From positions 1-57,667 of the forward strand of contig NZ_QLVD01000018.1 of assembly GCF_003352835.1 (NCBI RefSeq): a stretch of 57,667 nucleotides of DNA. The letters are read 5' to 3'. This DNA comes from Ornithinimicrobium murale. Its GTDB lineage: Bacteria > Actinomycetota > Actinomycetes > Actinomycetales > Dermatophilaceae. Positions 1 through 9,663 of this stretch are shown piece by piece. The notes beneath the pieces are model-generated. The model ran no database searches. It was not told the DNA's origin and saw only the letters and a list, made by a program, of their open reading frames with translations. Made by a program: the position numbers and the translations under genes. The first letter of the stretch is position 1, and each line of letters begins with the position of its first letter.

Positions 1-68
1 CACGCCGTTCTCCTGACCACTGGCTTCTGTTCCTTGACAGCTCAGAAACCTATGCAGGGAACGGCGTG
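1..68. repeat. 10-bp inverted repeat at the window edge
   Basis: CACGCCGTTC at 1-10 is the exact reverse complement of GAACGGCGTG at 59-68. It lies just past the stop codon of the minus-strand restriction-modification gene. The 48-base spacer is too long for an ordinary terminator hairpin. Because the left arm begins at base 1 the repeat may continue outside the window, so its nature cannot be decided here. Confidence 0.4.
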
Positions 69-72
69 CGCC

Positions 73-2974
73 CTACCCAGGCACCCTCAGAACACCCACA
101 GGTGAGTCAGAAGAGCCACCATCTTGACAAATTCCGGGATCGAACGTCGGGATCGGCAGTTTCCAGACGTGCTTGTCGATGTGCCTCTCGTCCTTACCGT
201 ATGACATCAACGGACGAACAAGGGCAGTCAGAACGGGGGCATTAAGAATGCCCATGAGAAAGCGTCCTTCGGCCAACGTCGCGACTGCGCTCCAGTACAG
301 GGTGTGGTCGATGATCACCCTCGGGTTCGTAACTACTGCGGCGGAGACGTGCATCCCAGCCTTTGCGTAGACCACTCTTAGCTGTGGCGGGGGTACCTGT
401 TGGGTGAGCTTGCTCATGTGATCGATCTGCTCGGTCAGGGTCATCTTGCCCGTGCTGCGCGTGCGCCAGATCTCTTCCGTCCTCCGGGTCCAGTCGGCGA
501 GGCCGGGGTAGGCGTCGATCCGTTGGTGCTCACCGGAGAGCAAAGTGCCCTGGCTGGTCAGGGGCACGACGAACAGATCTGGATCTTGGTTTCGGAACGG
601 CAATACATGCTCGCCAAGGAGCGTTGGCCAGATGAACTCGGTCTCGACGGATCCGGAGATGTTCGGCACTTCCTTCCACGGTGCCTTCTCTGTCGCGGAT
701 CGCTTTGATATGACAGCTGCCCGACCGCTGGGCACGCCAAGTGCGGTTTCTTCCGAGGGCTCTACGCGCATGAGCACGCGAGGTACGAGACTTGCTCCCT
801 GGCTAAAGCGCTTGGCATAGGGCGAGCGGGGGTCGTCCTCGGAGCCGATGGACAAGCTGCCAGCGCTTGGCTCAGGAGGTGAGCCGTGTCGTGGGTGGCG
901 TGAGGGTGCGGTGCTCGCCCCGTCCAGATGAGGGCCGTGGCCGGCATCTGGTCTGCTGCCGGACCACGCGATCCGAAGATCACAGCAGATCCGCGGGGGA
1001 AGAGGTGTGGCCGGATTCTGCGCAGGTCCCAGCTGGGGCTGAAGGTGACGTTCGCGCCGTCGAAGCTGCCGCGACGAAAGCCTCTCCAGTAGTCGCGGTC
1101 GATCACCGAGTTGGGGACGACGAAGGCGAGCCTGCCGCCAGTCTTGAGATAGCGCTCGACGGCGCGTGCGACGAACAGGCCGGCGAGGTCCTGGTGGGTG
1201 GCGGTGGTCTCGTTGTGCCAGAAGCCGCGATCTTTGGCCAGTGTCTTGAACCGTTTCTGCATGGTGGCGGTCATGTGTCGGTAACTCAGCCATGGTGGGT
1301 TCCCGATCAGCACGTCGACGCGGTTTTCGTATCGGGCGAGCCACGCGGGGCGTGAGACGTTGCGGATGTAGTAGGACCAGATGTGGTTCCGCCCTGCTTC
1401 GTGTAGCTCTTTGAGGCGGACGAAGTTCGCGTTCAGGTCGGGAAGGTCGGCCTCGGCCAGTGCTAGACGGCGGATCGTCCCCTCGGACAGTTTGCGAGTC
1501 GGTTTGCCTGCAGCCCGACCGGCCTCGTTGACCAGAGTCTGAATCAGATCGTCGAAGAGAGCAGAGTTCTCAAGTAGATGTTCGCCGAAGCGCAGTTCTC
1601 CGGACAGGAGTTGGTCGCCGACCTCGGTGGGAATGACGAGGTGGCTGATGCTCATCAGGTCCTCGCGCTGGTCCCAGCCGAGCGAGTCGCCCAGGTAAAT
1701 CGGGACGGACAGATTGCCCCGGTCTGGGGCGTTGAGCCGTTCCCGACCCAGGGCCAGCAGGTATGTCACCCGAGCCAGGGCGACGGCAACGGGATGCAGG
1801 TCGATGCCCATCACCCTGGAGGTCACCAGTCCCATGGCGTCTTTCAGAGACATGCCTGAGTGTTCAGTTGCTATCAGGAAACGGCGTACGGCGTAGAACA
1901 CAAATGTTCCGGAACCGCAGGAGGGATCCAGGACCCGTTGGTTGAGAGGGTCGGTGACTACCTCGGACACAACGCGGTTGGCCAGCCAGTCAGGGGTGTA
2001 GTACTCGCCCAGTGCTTTGCGAGTTTCGGCTGGGATGACGGACTCGTAGAGAACTTTCAGCACGTCGTGCTCGACTGCTGACCAGTCGAACCGGGCAAGC
2101 CGTCGGCCAGAGCGTTGATGAACCCGTCTCCGCCAGGGACTTCGAGGACCCAGTCGAAGAAGTCTCGGTCGACCACGCCGTGCAGACCAGCGATGGTGAA
2201 CTGGTCGCCGGACAGCAAGGTCGCCGGCGAGAGTTCTTCGGCGTCAAGGCCGAGGACCAGGTGCGCGATGATCTCAGCGCTGTTGACCAAAAGGGTGTGT
2301 TCGAGGAAGAGATCATCCGAGTCCGTGAACTGGGTTCCCAGTGCGCTGCGGAGCAGGTCGGCCCATAGCTCGCGCTTCAGGGCCACGGTCGGTAGGTCCC
2401 TGCTGTCTGCGTACATGGCCTTGAGGATGGAGTAGTCCAGTGCGTGAGAGGAGCTCTCGGCTCCGAGCCGATCGGCGATCTCGTTCGGCGTCGGCCGAAC
2501 ACCCTTCTTAGTGGCCAGGACACCTTCGAGCCAGCGCAGTAGGTCCTGGGCGGCGCCGGGGCCGCCGGTTGTGGCAGTGTGCCGGGTTGCCTCGGTCAGA
2601 GCCCCCTCGACCTCGTGGTACGCGATCCAGAGCCGGCCGTCGGTGATGATCCCGACGTAGCGCTGCCCCATCTCTGCCGCGCGGGTCTGCACATAGTTGC
2701 TCACCTGTGCTGCGGCCTGGGCGATCGCAGTCTCGCTGGCCAGTGATCTCTTGACCTCGATCACGGTGCAGCCGACCTCGACGTCGATCCGCTGTCCCTG
2801 ACCCACTTGTGTCTCAAGTTGGACGTCTAGATCATCCGCGGCCAGGCCAAGCTCATTGTCGAGAAGGAGCATCCGCACGTCCGATTGGATTGTTGCTTCT
2901 GACCGGACACCACCGGATTTGTTGACCAGCCTCTCGAGGAGAGCGGTTCTGCTTCCGACTCGGGCTTGGGTCAT
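73..2974 (-). pseudogene. type IIG-like restriction endonuclease/N6-adenine methyltransferase, two frameshifts
   Basis: One protein of about 965 residues is spread over three reading frames. The N-terminal part (2974 down to about 2095) holds a PD-(D/E)XK-like nuclease motif, RIDVEVGCTVIEVKR, with D, E and K in the right order. The middle part (about 2095 to 870) holds the methylase: YYTPDWLA, motif I LDPSCGSGTF and motif IV NPPW. The last part (about 870 to 73) is the target-recognition region. The first shift is near 2091-2100, where one missing base in the TTGCCCGG context moves the reading into the frame giving RFDWSAVEHD. The second is between about 845 and 885. Fused nuclease-methylase enzymes of this kind modify and cut DNA from one polypeptide. 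The copy is probably dead, unless the shifts are sequencing errors. The start at 2974 is uncertain; 3031 is also possible. Confidence 0.75.
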
Positions 2975-3151
2975 GACCCCGAACCTATCCGGTCGTGGTT
3001 CTGACCAGGGCAAGGCTCGAAGGGTGGCCACAGGGCATCTTTCCCGGCCACGACTGCGCTGGACGTCCGTCGTCGCGGGGTCACAGCGACTGAGTCGGCG
3101 GCACCTACTTGGACGGGAAAGGACTATTCATCTGACGAGAGGTAGACCTAC

Positions 3152-3442
3152 ATGACCAACCCGGCGCGAACACCTGGCCCACTGGACTCGGGCGCTCGGT
3201 GTCACATGAGGCTGGTGGACGTCCAGGCGGTCACCAGCATGGACGTCCACCAGCCGTTGGATCAAAGCACCGGGCCGCTGGGGGAGTGGCTGCGCAGGTC
3301 CATGATCGTCTGCGATGACACCGCACTGGGGATCATCAACGCAACGGTCTGGGATGACGAGGTTGACACAGATGTCTGCGAGCTCGTCCTCTCGGTGGAG
3401 ATCAGTCATCGGACCGAGTCGGTCGGGGTGTGGCCCCGGTGA
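3152..3442 (+). CDS. hypothetical protein, 96 residues
   Basis: Small acidic protein that I do not recognise. A GAGAGG ribosome-binding site stands 8 bases before the ATG. It has no membrane segment or Cys motif. The central stretch (DVHQPL, GEWLRRSMIVCDDT, ELVLSVEISHR) looks like a small alpha/beta fold. Its TGA shares a base with the ATG of the next gene, so the two are likely translated together. No function is proposed. Confidence 0.45.
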   Translation: MTNPARTPGPLDSGARCHMRLVDVQAVTSMDVHQPLDQSTGPLGEWLRRSMIVCDDTALGIINATVWDDEVDTDVCELVLSVEISHRTESVGVWPR

Positions 3443-4200
3443 TGGGCTACAACCACGCGGCCAGCGGCATGCTGGTCGGTGTGGCCACGGTCGGCCTGGT
3501 CCCGGTCCAGCACTGGTCCGAGCAGGTCGCCTGGGTGTTGGCCCTCGGTGGGGCGGCCATGAGTCCAGACCTGGACACGGGGGGCTCTCACGCTGCTCGC
3601 ATGTGGGGAGCACCGACCAGACTGCTCGGCACCGGGCTGGGTGCGGTTGTCGGCGGACACCGACAGGGGACCCACGACGCCGTCCTGGTGTCGCTGACCG
3701 TGGCAGTTGGTGCCTGGCTGGCGGGCCTGCACCCGATCTCCCTGACGGTCGCGCTGGCCCTGTGCATCGGCTTGGCGCTGCGCGGACTGATGGTCGTCGG
3801 GGCCGGTCGCATCGGTGCCCCACTCAACCTCATCGCCTCGGGCCTGGGGGCCTGGTGGTTGGTCAACAACGGTGCCGGCGGGCTGGAGTTGCTGCCGCTG
3901 GTGCTGGCCGGTGGAGTCTTGGTCCACATCCTCGGTGATCTGATCACCACCGAGGGTGTGCCGATCCCAATTGTCTGGCTGTTCGGGGTGAAGCAGCGGA
4001 TCAGTCTGCAGTTGTTCAGTGTGAACTCGAGGATGGAGCGCGCCGTGGTCGCGCCGGCCCTGAGTCTGGGCACCGTCTTCCTGCTGGCCGGTCACCTCGG
4101 GATCCACGACCTTGCCAGTTTGCTGGAGGCCGGCGACCTGATCGTGCGGACTGTTCTTCCCGGTCTGGCGAGCACTGGCTCTGTCAGCCCTCACATTTAG
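3442..4200 (+). CDS. YdjM/DUF457-like membrane-bound putative metal-dependent hydrolase
   Basis: Integral membrane protein of 252 residues. It carries the family pattern of an early His (NHAASG), then SPDLDTGGSHAAR, then GGHRQGTHDAV, followed by several hydrophobic helices to the C-terminus. In DUF457 proteins these His, Asp and Arg residues are thought to bind a metal. Escherichia coli YdjM is SOS-linked, but the substrate is unknown. The ATG at 3442 overlaps the upstream TGA (TGATG). An in-frame GTG at 3430 is possible but has a poorer context. Confidence 0.7.
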   Translation: MGYNHAASGMLVGVATVGLVPVQHWSEQVAWVLALGGAAMSPDLDTGGSHAARMWGAPTRLLGTGLGAVVGGHRQGTHDAVLVSLTVAVGAWLAGLHPISLTVALALCIGLALRGLMVVGAGRIGAPLNLIASGLGAWWLVNNGAGGLELLPLVLAGGVLVHILGDLITTEGVPIPIVWLFGVKQRISLQLFSVNSRMERAVVAPALSLGTVFLLAGHLGIHDLASLLEAGDLIVRTVLPGLASTGSVSPHI

Positions 4201-4640
4201 ACTGTGCAGTGTCGGAACAAGTCAAAGTGAGGGAAGTGAGCGGACCGATGGCTACATACAACGGTTCTAACGTCGAGGCCAGCGGCGGCGAGGTCCTGAC
4301 GATGGAGCGGTGCGAGTGCAAGACCTGTCCCGTCGACCCGTTCGCCTGCCCGAGCTGTGGCGGCGAGGTCGACTACTACTGGCGCGAGTGCCCGCACGAG
4401 GCGCCCGAGCAGCGGTGGTCCCTGGTCGTGCGGACGGTCGGGGGCTCGCAGGCGCGCTTGGTCCACGCGCGTCACAGCTCGATCATCGAAGCCGTCCTGA
4501 GCGAGGTGAAGTGATGGCCGCCCGCGCGCAGGCACCTGATCCAGCTGACTGGAGACATGTTGTGAAAAGCACCGCTGGCACGGGTCTGTCAGTGGGCGGC
4601 ATTGGACTGTGTGTTGTCGAACATAGAGTGAAAGAAATGC
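4199..4640 (+). repeat. paired upstream motif GACTGTG...TGTCG
   Basis: Similar blocks stand before two small genes. The first (4200-4240) reads GACTGTG, three bases, TGTCGGAACA, then AGTCAAAGTGAGGGAAGTG. The second (about 4606-4640) reads GACTGTG, two to three bases, TTGTCGAACA, then TAGAGTGAAAGAAATG. Both end at a start codon within about 10 bases. They could be duplicated promoters or an operator; TCGAACA resembles one half of an actinobacterial LexA box, but the second half-site is missing. Confidence 0.4.
4248..4514 (+). CDS. hypothetical zinc-ribbon-like protein, 88 residues
   Basis: Small protein with a cysteine cluster near its N-terminus: CECKTC, then FACPSCGG, then WRECPH. This looks like a zinc ribbon or treble-clef knuckle. 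The rest (QRWSLVVRTVGG, ARHSSIIEAVLSEVK) is a short alpha/beta tail. The ATG at 4248 is preferred because GAGGGAAG precedes it; an in-frame GTG at 4209 is the alternative. Role unknown. Its company (broken restriction gene, another small broken gene) suggests accessory DNA. Confidence 0.5.
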   Translation: MATYNGSNVEASGGEVLTMERCECKTCPVDPFACPSCGGEVDYYWRECPHEAPEQRWSLVVRTVGGSQARLVHARHSSIIEAVLSEVK

Positions 4641-4643
4641 ACC

Positions 4644-4901
4644 ATGACCATCACGCCGACGAGCATTGAGGACACCGCGGCCGCGGCGTCCGGAGCGTTC
4701 GAGCTTTACTACCGTGCCCTGGCGGCCGCCCTGCGACCACCGCGATGGGTGCCTCCCGTCCGCCGATCCCGGCCCTGGCCCCCGCGCTCGTCGAGGCCAC
4801 CGAAGACGGCCACGTGCGCCCTGACCACTCGCATGGTGTTGGCGGAGGCCGGGGTGGCGCTCACCGCCACGGACCGCTACCGGCTCGCGTGGGGTCGGTG
4901 A
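4644..4901 (+). pseudogene. small hypothetical gene, probably frameshifted
   Basis: The ATG at 4644 starts a plausible protein (TSIEDTAAAASGAFELYYRAL). The middle then turns into a Pro/Arg/Ser-rich, non-protein-like stretch, and the end becomes plausible again (MVLAEAGVALTATDRYRLAW). In that middle part the neighbouring frame reads sensibly (PALAPALVEATEDGHVRP). Two compensating frameshifts near 4735 and 4820 would restore one protein of about 85 residues. Family not recognised. Confidence 0.35.
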
Positions 4902-5404
4902 CGGCCCCGGAACCGCCGCCGCGCCCGAACGCCCGCCCCTACCAGTGACCCACGTTGGACCGCACAGCGCTTCCAAACTCCACTGACTGCGCGGCCACAG
5001 GGCAGTCAGGCGTGCCCCACTCATGCGGGAGCACCAGGTCACATCGCATCCTCCTGACTCCGCGACGTCCATCGCTGTGCGGAACTGGTCCAGACAGCAA
5101 GCCAACTGCTGGATCAAACGAGCTTGACGACCTTCCGTATCCGCGCCCCGACAGATCGCATGGGCGAACCAAAGGAGGGTCTTGACAACGTCCATACTGG
5201 CCCCTAGCATCTACACACCAATCCTTTCATCTCCCTATGCAGACACCAGCCATAGTGAGGAACCATGCTCGCTGCAGCTCTCCATCAAGTTTCCGATACG
5301 CGTCACCTTCAAGACGACAACGGCAACCCAGCCGACGCGCTGGCCTCGCTTGCATTGAACAGTAAGGCATGTGATTTGACCTCCACAGGAAGCTTTGGCC
5401 GGCC
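4902..5404. other. intergenic region before the first ABC importer operon
   Basis: About 500 bases with no convincing gene in either direction. The only clear signal is the promoter at 5182-5210. The transcript would have a leader of about 190 bases before the permease start; I see no known riboswitch in it. Confidence 0.5.
5182..5210 (+). promoter_or_regulatory. sigma70-type promoter for the importer operon
   Basis: TTGACA (5182-5187) and TAGCAT (5205-5210) are separated by 17 bases, a near-ideal housekeeping promoter. CATCTACACACC, next to the -10 box, resembles sequences before other genes of the island and could be part of an operator. Confidence 0.6.
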
Positions 5405-7141
5405 ATGGTGACCGAAACGCACGCCCCCGTAAGACAACGCGTCGCACCTCGCCGAGGGGCAGCCCGGAAGTACAGCATCGCCGCGGCCCTGATACTCGTT
5501 GGCTACCTGATCCTTAGTCCCCTTCTTCAGGTTGTCGTGAACGCTTTCAGCGACCGCCCTCTTTACCAGGGAGTAGGACACTTCAGTCTTGAGCCATGGA
5601 CTCTTTTGTCGGAACCCGGAACCTGGACACTCCTGACGAATACAGTTGCCTTCGCATTTGGGGCGGTCTGTATGGGCTTAGTTCTGAGTCTTCCTGCCGC
5701 ATGGATCCTTGAGCGAACCGATATCGCCGGAAGACGCGTTTGGCGCTCACTGATTCTCTGCGGATTGGGTATGGCGCCTGGAGTAACCGCACTAGCGTGG
5801 ACACTCTTGGGTAGCGGTACTATCGGTGCCATCACGCTCACTGTTGAACGGATACCGATCCTAGGGGATCTCGTTGATATAAACATCACTACTCTCTTCG
5901 GCATGGCATTTGTGGGTGGGATCATTGCCGTACCAACGATGTACACTTTGATCGCACCAAATCTGCGTCGCGTCTCAGGCGACCTGGAAGAGGCAAGCTA
6001 CGTATGTAAGGCAAGCCGACTTCGTACCGCCCGAAAGATAATACTCCCATTGGTGCAACCAGCGGTACTAGGTGCAGTAATAATGATGGCTATCATCATG
6101 CTAGGCACGTTCGACATCCCTGCGATTGTCGGCTCAGCGCCCGGTCTACAAGTCTTCTCTAGCCGCCTATATGCCGAAATGACGCCCCAGATTGGGCTTC
6201 CTAATCATAACAGAGCCGCAGTAATCGGTCTGCTTATGCTGATACTCGCGGCAGCACTGATCGTTTTGTATACCCGTGCCAATGGCAAGAGCACTCGATA
6301 CGCTGTTGTGTCTGCTCGAAGCTTTAGGCTCACGCGCACGGCACTAAGTCGCCGATGGACTGCAATCGCCCAACTCTACCTAGCTGTGGTCGTCACCATT
6401 GCTCTAGTCTTGCCCATGGCCATCCTAGTGCTCGCGAGTCTGCAGCCATTCTACCAACCACCCGCTGACAGCGCTGCATTCAGCAACCTCAGTCTCGACG
6501 CATACGCACAATTGTTGGATGCTCGCAATGTACGTCGAATGGTAACGAATACCGTCTTGGTTACCTTACTAAGTGCGACCCTTACGATGTTCGTTGCAGT
6601 CGGTGTTGGATGGCTGGTAACGCGCATCCAAAGACCATCGACATCCCTGCTAGCTGTCTTGGCGTTCGCCCCAATTGCGATCCCAGGAGTCCTGCTTGGC
6701 GCCGCCATATACATGACGTACCTCTACCTACCACTTCCTATATCGGGAAGCATTACGATAATGGTTATCGCCTACTTAACAAACTACCTCCCTTTCTCCA
6801 TGATCGCGATGCGCTCAGGAATAGCCCAGATGCATCCATCCTTGGAAGAAGCGTCCCTGATGTCTGGTGCAACCGGCGCGAAGACGTTCCTTCGCGTTAC
6901 GGGTCCACTTCTTATGCCGGCGTTCATGGCCGGGTGGATATGGCTAGTGGCCCATGTCATGCGGGACATGAATATCGCTCCGGTTCTCGCATCACCTGAG
7001 AACCAAACAATTGGTGCGTTCCTGTGGCAGAGAATCCAAGACGGAAACATCCAACAGTTCAGTGCCCTGTCGGTGTGCATGGTAACGGTCCTCTTGGCCC
7101 TTATTCTAACCTGGCAGCGAATGTCGCGAGAGGAAGGCTGA
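5405..7141 (+). CDS. Fbp-type ABC transporter permease, two fused membrane halves
   Basis: Inner-membrane permease of 578 residues that forms both halves of the transport channel. It has about 12 membrane segments in two repeats. Each repeat carries an EAA-type cytoplasmic loop that docks the ATPase: DLEEASYVCKASRLRTARKI in the first half and SLEEASLMSGATGAKTFLRV in the second. This fused design is typical of importers for ferric ions, 2-aminoethylphosphonate, thiamine or polyamine-like solutes. It leads an operon with an ATPase 5 bases downstream and a binding protein. Third-codon positions are clearly richer in A and T than in the right part of the window, which suggests transfer. The substrate is unknown. 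Confidence 0.85.
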   Translation: MVTETHAPVRQRVAPRRGAARKYSIAAALILVGYLILSPLLQVVVNAFSDRPLYQGVGHFSLEPWTLLSEPGTWTLLTNTVAFAFGAVCMGLVLSLPAAWILERTDIAGRRVWRSLILCGLGMAPGVTALAWTLLGSGTIGAITLTVERIPILGDLVDINITTLFGMAFVGGIIAVPTMYTLIAPNLRRVSGDLEEASYVCKASRLRTARKIILPLVQPAVLGAVIMMAIIMLGTFDIPAIVGSAPGLQVFSSRLYAEMTPQIGLPNHNRAAVIGLLMLILAAALIVLYTRANGKSTRYAVVSARSFRLTRTALSRRWTAIAQLYLAVVVTIALVLPMAILVLASLQPFYQPPADSAAFSNLSLDAYAQLLDARNVRRMVTNTVLVTLLSATLTMFVAVGVGWLVTRIQRPSTSLLAVLAFAPIAIPGVLLGAAIYMTYLYLPLPISGSITIMVIAYLTNYLPFSMIAMRSGIAQMHPSLEEASLMSGATGAKTFLRVTGPLLMPAFMAGWIWLVAHVMRDMNIAPVLASPENQTIGAFLWQRIQDGNIQQFSALSVCMVTVLLALILTWQRMSREEG

Positions 7142-7146
7142 GGTAC

Positions 7147-8445
7147 ATGATTTGGAGTCGTTCGGAGTCGACCCTAGATGCCACGCCTGCGAAAACACGA
7201 GAAGCCCCAAGAGGCTCAGTTGAAAGCCATCCTGGGAAAACCGTGGAAGTCGCTGGCCTATATAAGAGCTTCGTGCTAGGACGGAACCGCGAGCGAGTAG
7301 ACGTTCTTCGAGACATCTCCTTTGACGTTGGATCAGGAGAGTTTCTCACTCTGCTTGGACCGAGCGGTTCCGGTAAGAGCACCCTACTGCGCTGTATTGC
7401 GGGCCTAGAGAGTCCGGATGATGGCGTGATCAGGATCGGTGACGAGTCCGTCGCCGATAAGCGCCGCTTCGTTCCTCCCAACAGGCGTGATATAGGCATG
7501 GTCTTCCAGAGTTATGCTGTCTGGCCGCATATGACTGTGTCTCAGAATGTTGCGTATCCCCTTCTCAATGCACGGGCGCGGTCTACGCGAAGGTCGTCCA
7601 TGAATGTGGACCGGGACGTCAACAGAACACTTGAGACCGTGGGGTTGGGGGGATACGGCGGAAGAGGCGTCCATGAACTATCCGGCGGTCAACAGCAGCG
7701 AGTCGCGTTGGCTCGAGCTATCATTTCCCGGTCCGGCCTTCTCCTGCTGGACGAGCCTCTTTCAAACCTGGACTCCAAGTTGCGCCGGGAGATGCGTCAT
7801 GAACTCCGTCAGATATCAAAGGAGCATGGTCTCACATCAATCTATGTGACACATGATCAGTTTGAGGCGCTATCCATGTCTGATCGTATTCTCCTCATGC
7901 GCGATGGGAGGATTGAGCAACAAGGAGAGCCAGAGGCAATATACGGGTCACCCGACACCGAGTTTGTAGCCGGCTTCCTAGGGAATATTAACCTTATCCC
8001 CGCAAGAGTACTAGAGCGCCACGGTAGTGTGGTCATAGCTGAATTGTCTGGAACTGGCGAGACGGTTCGCGTCGCGATCCCAAGGAACAAGGAGTTGAAC
8101 GTCGGCGAGAAGGCAACTCTAGGAATCCGCACGCATGACATCACGATTCAGGAAGCTGCCGAGGGTGGAGACAGCAGCATCCGGGATGAAGGCGCGCCTC
8201 ACGACAATCGACTCACGGGGAGGGTCACGTCACTGCAATTCCTCGGGGAGCGGTGGGAAGTCCATGTGCAGGTTGGGGATCAAGAGGTGAGGTTGTTTCG
8301 GTATCGAAACCCGGACTCCTCCGAAGGGCACTTGGTAAATGTCGCCTTCGCCCCCGAGAGAGCATTCATATTTCAGGACCGGGATGCACCCCACGGTGCA
8401 GCCACAGAACCACTTCCGCCATCGAGTACGGAGAAGAGACAATGA
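7147..8445 (+). CDS. ABC transporter ATP-binding protein (FbpC/PotA type)
   Basis: Cytoplasmic ATPase of 432 residues that powers the permease encoded just upstream. Visible motifs are Walker A GPSGSGKST (about residues 71-79), Q-loop VFQSYAVWPH, signature LSGGQQQR, Walker B LLLLDEPLS and switch His in YVTHDQ. The last 130 residues form a TOBE-like regulatory domain. The ATG at 7147 follows GAGG. An upstream in-frame start at 7024 would lie inside the permease gene and is less likely. Its stop overlaps the next start (ATGA). Confidence 0.88.
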   Translation: MIWSRSESTLDATPAKTREAPRGSVESHPGKTVEVAGLYKSFVLGRNRERVDVLRDISFDVGSGEFLTLLGPSGSGKSTLLRCIAGLESPDDGVIRIGDESVADKRRFVPPNRRDIGMVFQSYAVWPHMTVSQNVAYPLLNARARSTRRSSMNVDRDVNRTLETVGLGGYGGRGVHELSGGQQQRVALARAIISRSGLLLLDEPLSNLDSKLRREMRHELRQISKEHGLTSIYVTHDQFEALSMSDRILLMRDGRIEQQGEPEAIYGSPDTEFVAGFLGNINLIPARVLERHGSVVIAELSGTGETVRVAIPRNKELNVGEKATLGIRTHDITIQEAAEGGDSSIRDEGAPHDNRLTGRVTSLQFLGERWEVHVQVGDQEVRLFRYRNPDSSEGHLVNVAFAPERAFIFQDRDAPHGAATEPLPPSSTEKRQ

Positions 8446-9512
8446 GTCATAGCACCATGGGCCGCCTAGTTGTTCCACTAGCTGTTGTCGGCGTTCTGAC
8501 GACGGCTGCTTGCTCCGGCAATCCGCCAGTTGAGGCTGCGGAAGATGTACCAGAGGAACTTCAGGGGTTGTACGAGGATGCCAGAGAAGAAGGTGGTTTG
8601 ATATTCTCGTCGTCACAGCAAGGGCTCGATGAGCTTGCTGAGGCATTCGAGGAACGATACCCAGGTGTGACTGTTGAGGTGCTCTCGAGGAGCGCTGGCG
8701 ATAGCGGCGCAACCCTTGTGACTGCCGTGACTGCCGGGGCTTCGCCGGACTTCGACGTGTCATTTGCACAGCCGTCAGGTTCCAAGGAGCTCTTGGAAAC
8801 GGATTCGATCATGGACGTGGACTGGGTGGGCCTAGGCGTGAATCCGGCGCTCGTTCCTGATCTGCTCGAAGGGCGCATCGTTCACTGGAGCGATACTGTC
8901 TATTCGATCGCCTATAATACGGAGCTCGTTTCAGAGGAGGACGTCCCTAAATCGTGGGAGGACGTTGCACAGTATAGTGACGGGGTAATCGCTGTCGATC
9001 CGCGTGGGCATGGATTTGGTGCCTATGCGTTCACAGTAGACAACGACCTGGAGGCGGCACGGGAACTCGCTGAAGAGATGCGCACGAAGCAGTTAACGCT
9101 TCCAGGGTCATCGGGTATGCGTCGTACCACGGTTTCGTCAGGCCAGGCTGATATTGGGTTCGGTGACCATCTGTCGGGGATCCTTAATGAAAAAGAGCGG
9201 GGCGCCCCAATTGAGTGGGCAAGGACCGACACCGTGAGCGTGAGTCCCTTCGGCTTGTTTGTGGCGGCCGGGGCTGAAAATCCAAATGCCGCGAAGTTGT
9301 TTGTTGTGTGGGCGACCAGCACCGAAGGGCTCCAAGCCTACGAGGACATTGCCGGACAATCAGTTCTGAATGAGGACGTGGGCATTGAGTCGGCGAGGCT
9401 TGAGATGCTCCAGGAAAACGGCACAGTTCTCCATTCACAGCTCGACTATACCATGGAGGAACTGGAGGCAAATAATGCCATGAGAGAAGAGGTTGCCCGT
9501 TTGTTCGAGTAG
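8442..9512 (+). CDS. extracellular solute-binding lipoprotein of the Fbp-type importer
   Basis: Binding protein of 356 residues that would capture the solute outside the membrane. The N-terminus has a charged start, a hydrophobic stretch and a lipobox-like TAAC with Cys24, so it is probably lipid-anchored. The body has the family-1 fold seen in iron and aminoethylphosphonate binders (EEGGLIFSSSQQGLDELAEA; YNTELVSEEDVPKSWEDV). The ATG overlaps the ATPase stop codon. The ligand cannot be read from the sequence; I see no obvious pair of iron-binding tyrosines. Confidence 0.82.
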   Translation: MSHSTMGRLVVPLAVVGVLTTAACSGNPPVEAAEDVPEELQGLYEDAREEGGLIFSSSQQGLDELAEAFEERYPGVTVEVLSRSAGDSGATLVTAVTAGASPDFDVSFAQPSGSKELLETDSIMDVDWVGLGVNPALVPDLLEGRIVHWSDTVYSIAYNTELVSEEDVPKSWEDVAQYSDGVIAVDPRGHGFGAYAFTVDNDLEAARELAEEMRTKQLTLPGSSGMRRTTVSSGQADIGFGDHLSGILNEKERGAPIEWARTDTVSVSPFGLFVAAGAENPNAAKLFVVWATSTEGLQAYEDIAGQSVLNEDVGIESARLEMLQENGTVLHSQLDYTMEELEANNAMREEVARLFE

Positions 9513-9663
9513 CGATAGAGGGGAGGCGGTCCCTTGGGAACGCGATTAGTGGCTGTATAGACGGAGCACTGTCTCTAGAAGATTGTCTCGTATTGGCGAG
9601 TGGCACTCCTGGGTAAGTCGCAACATTGAGAGATCGCGCTAAACTGGAAACGGTGGGTGTCGT

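Noticed and set aside
3430..3441. GTG start 12 bases upstream for the DUF457 gene
   Set aside because: The ATG overlapping the preceding stop gives a normal coupled start and begins at the conserved GYNH segment.
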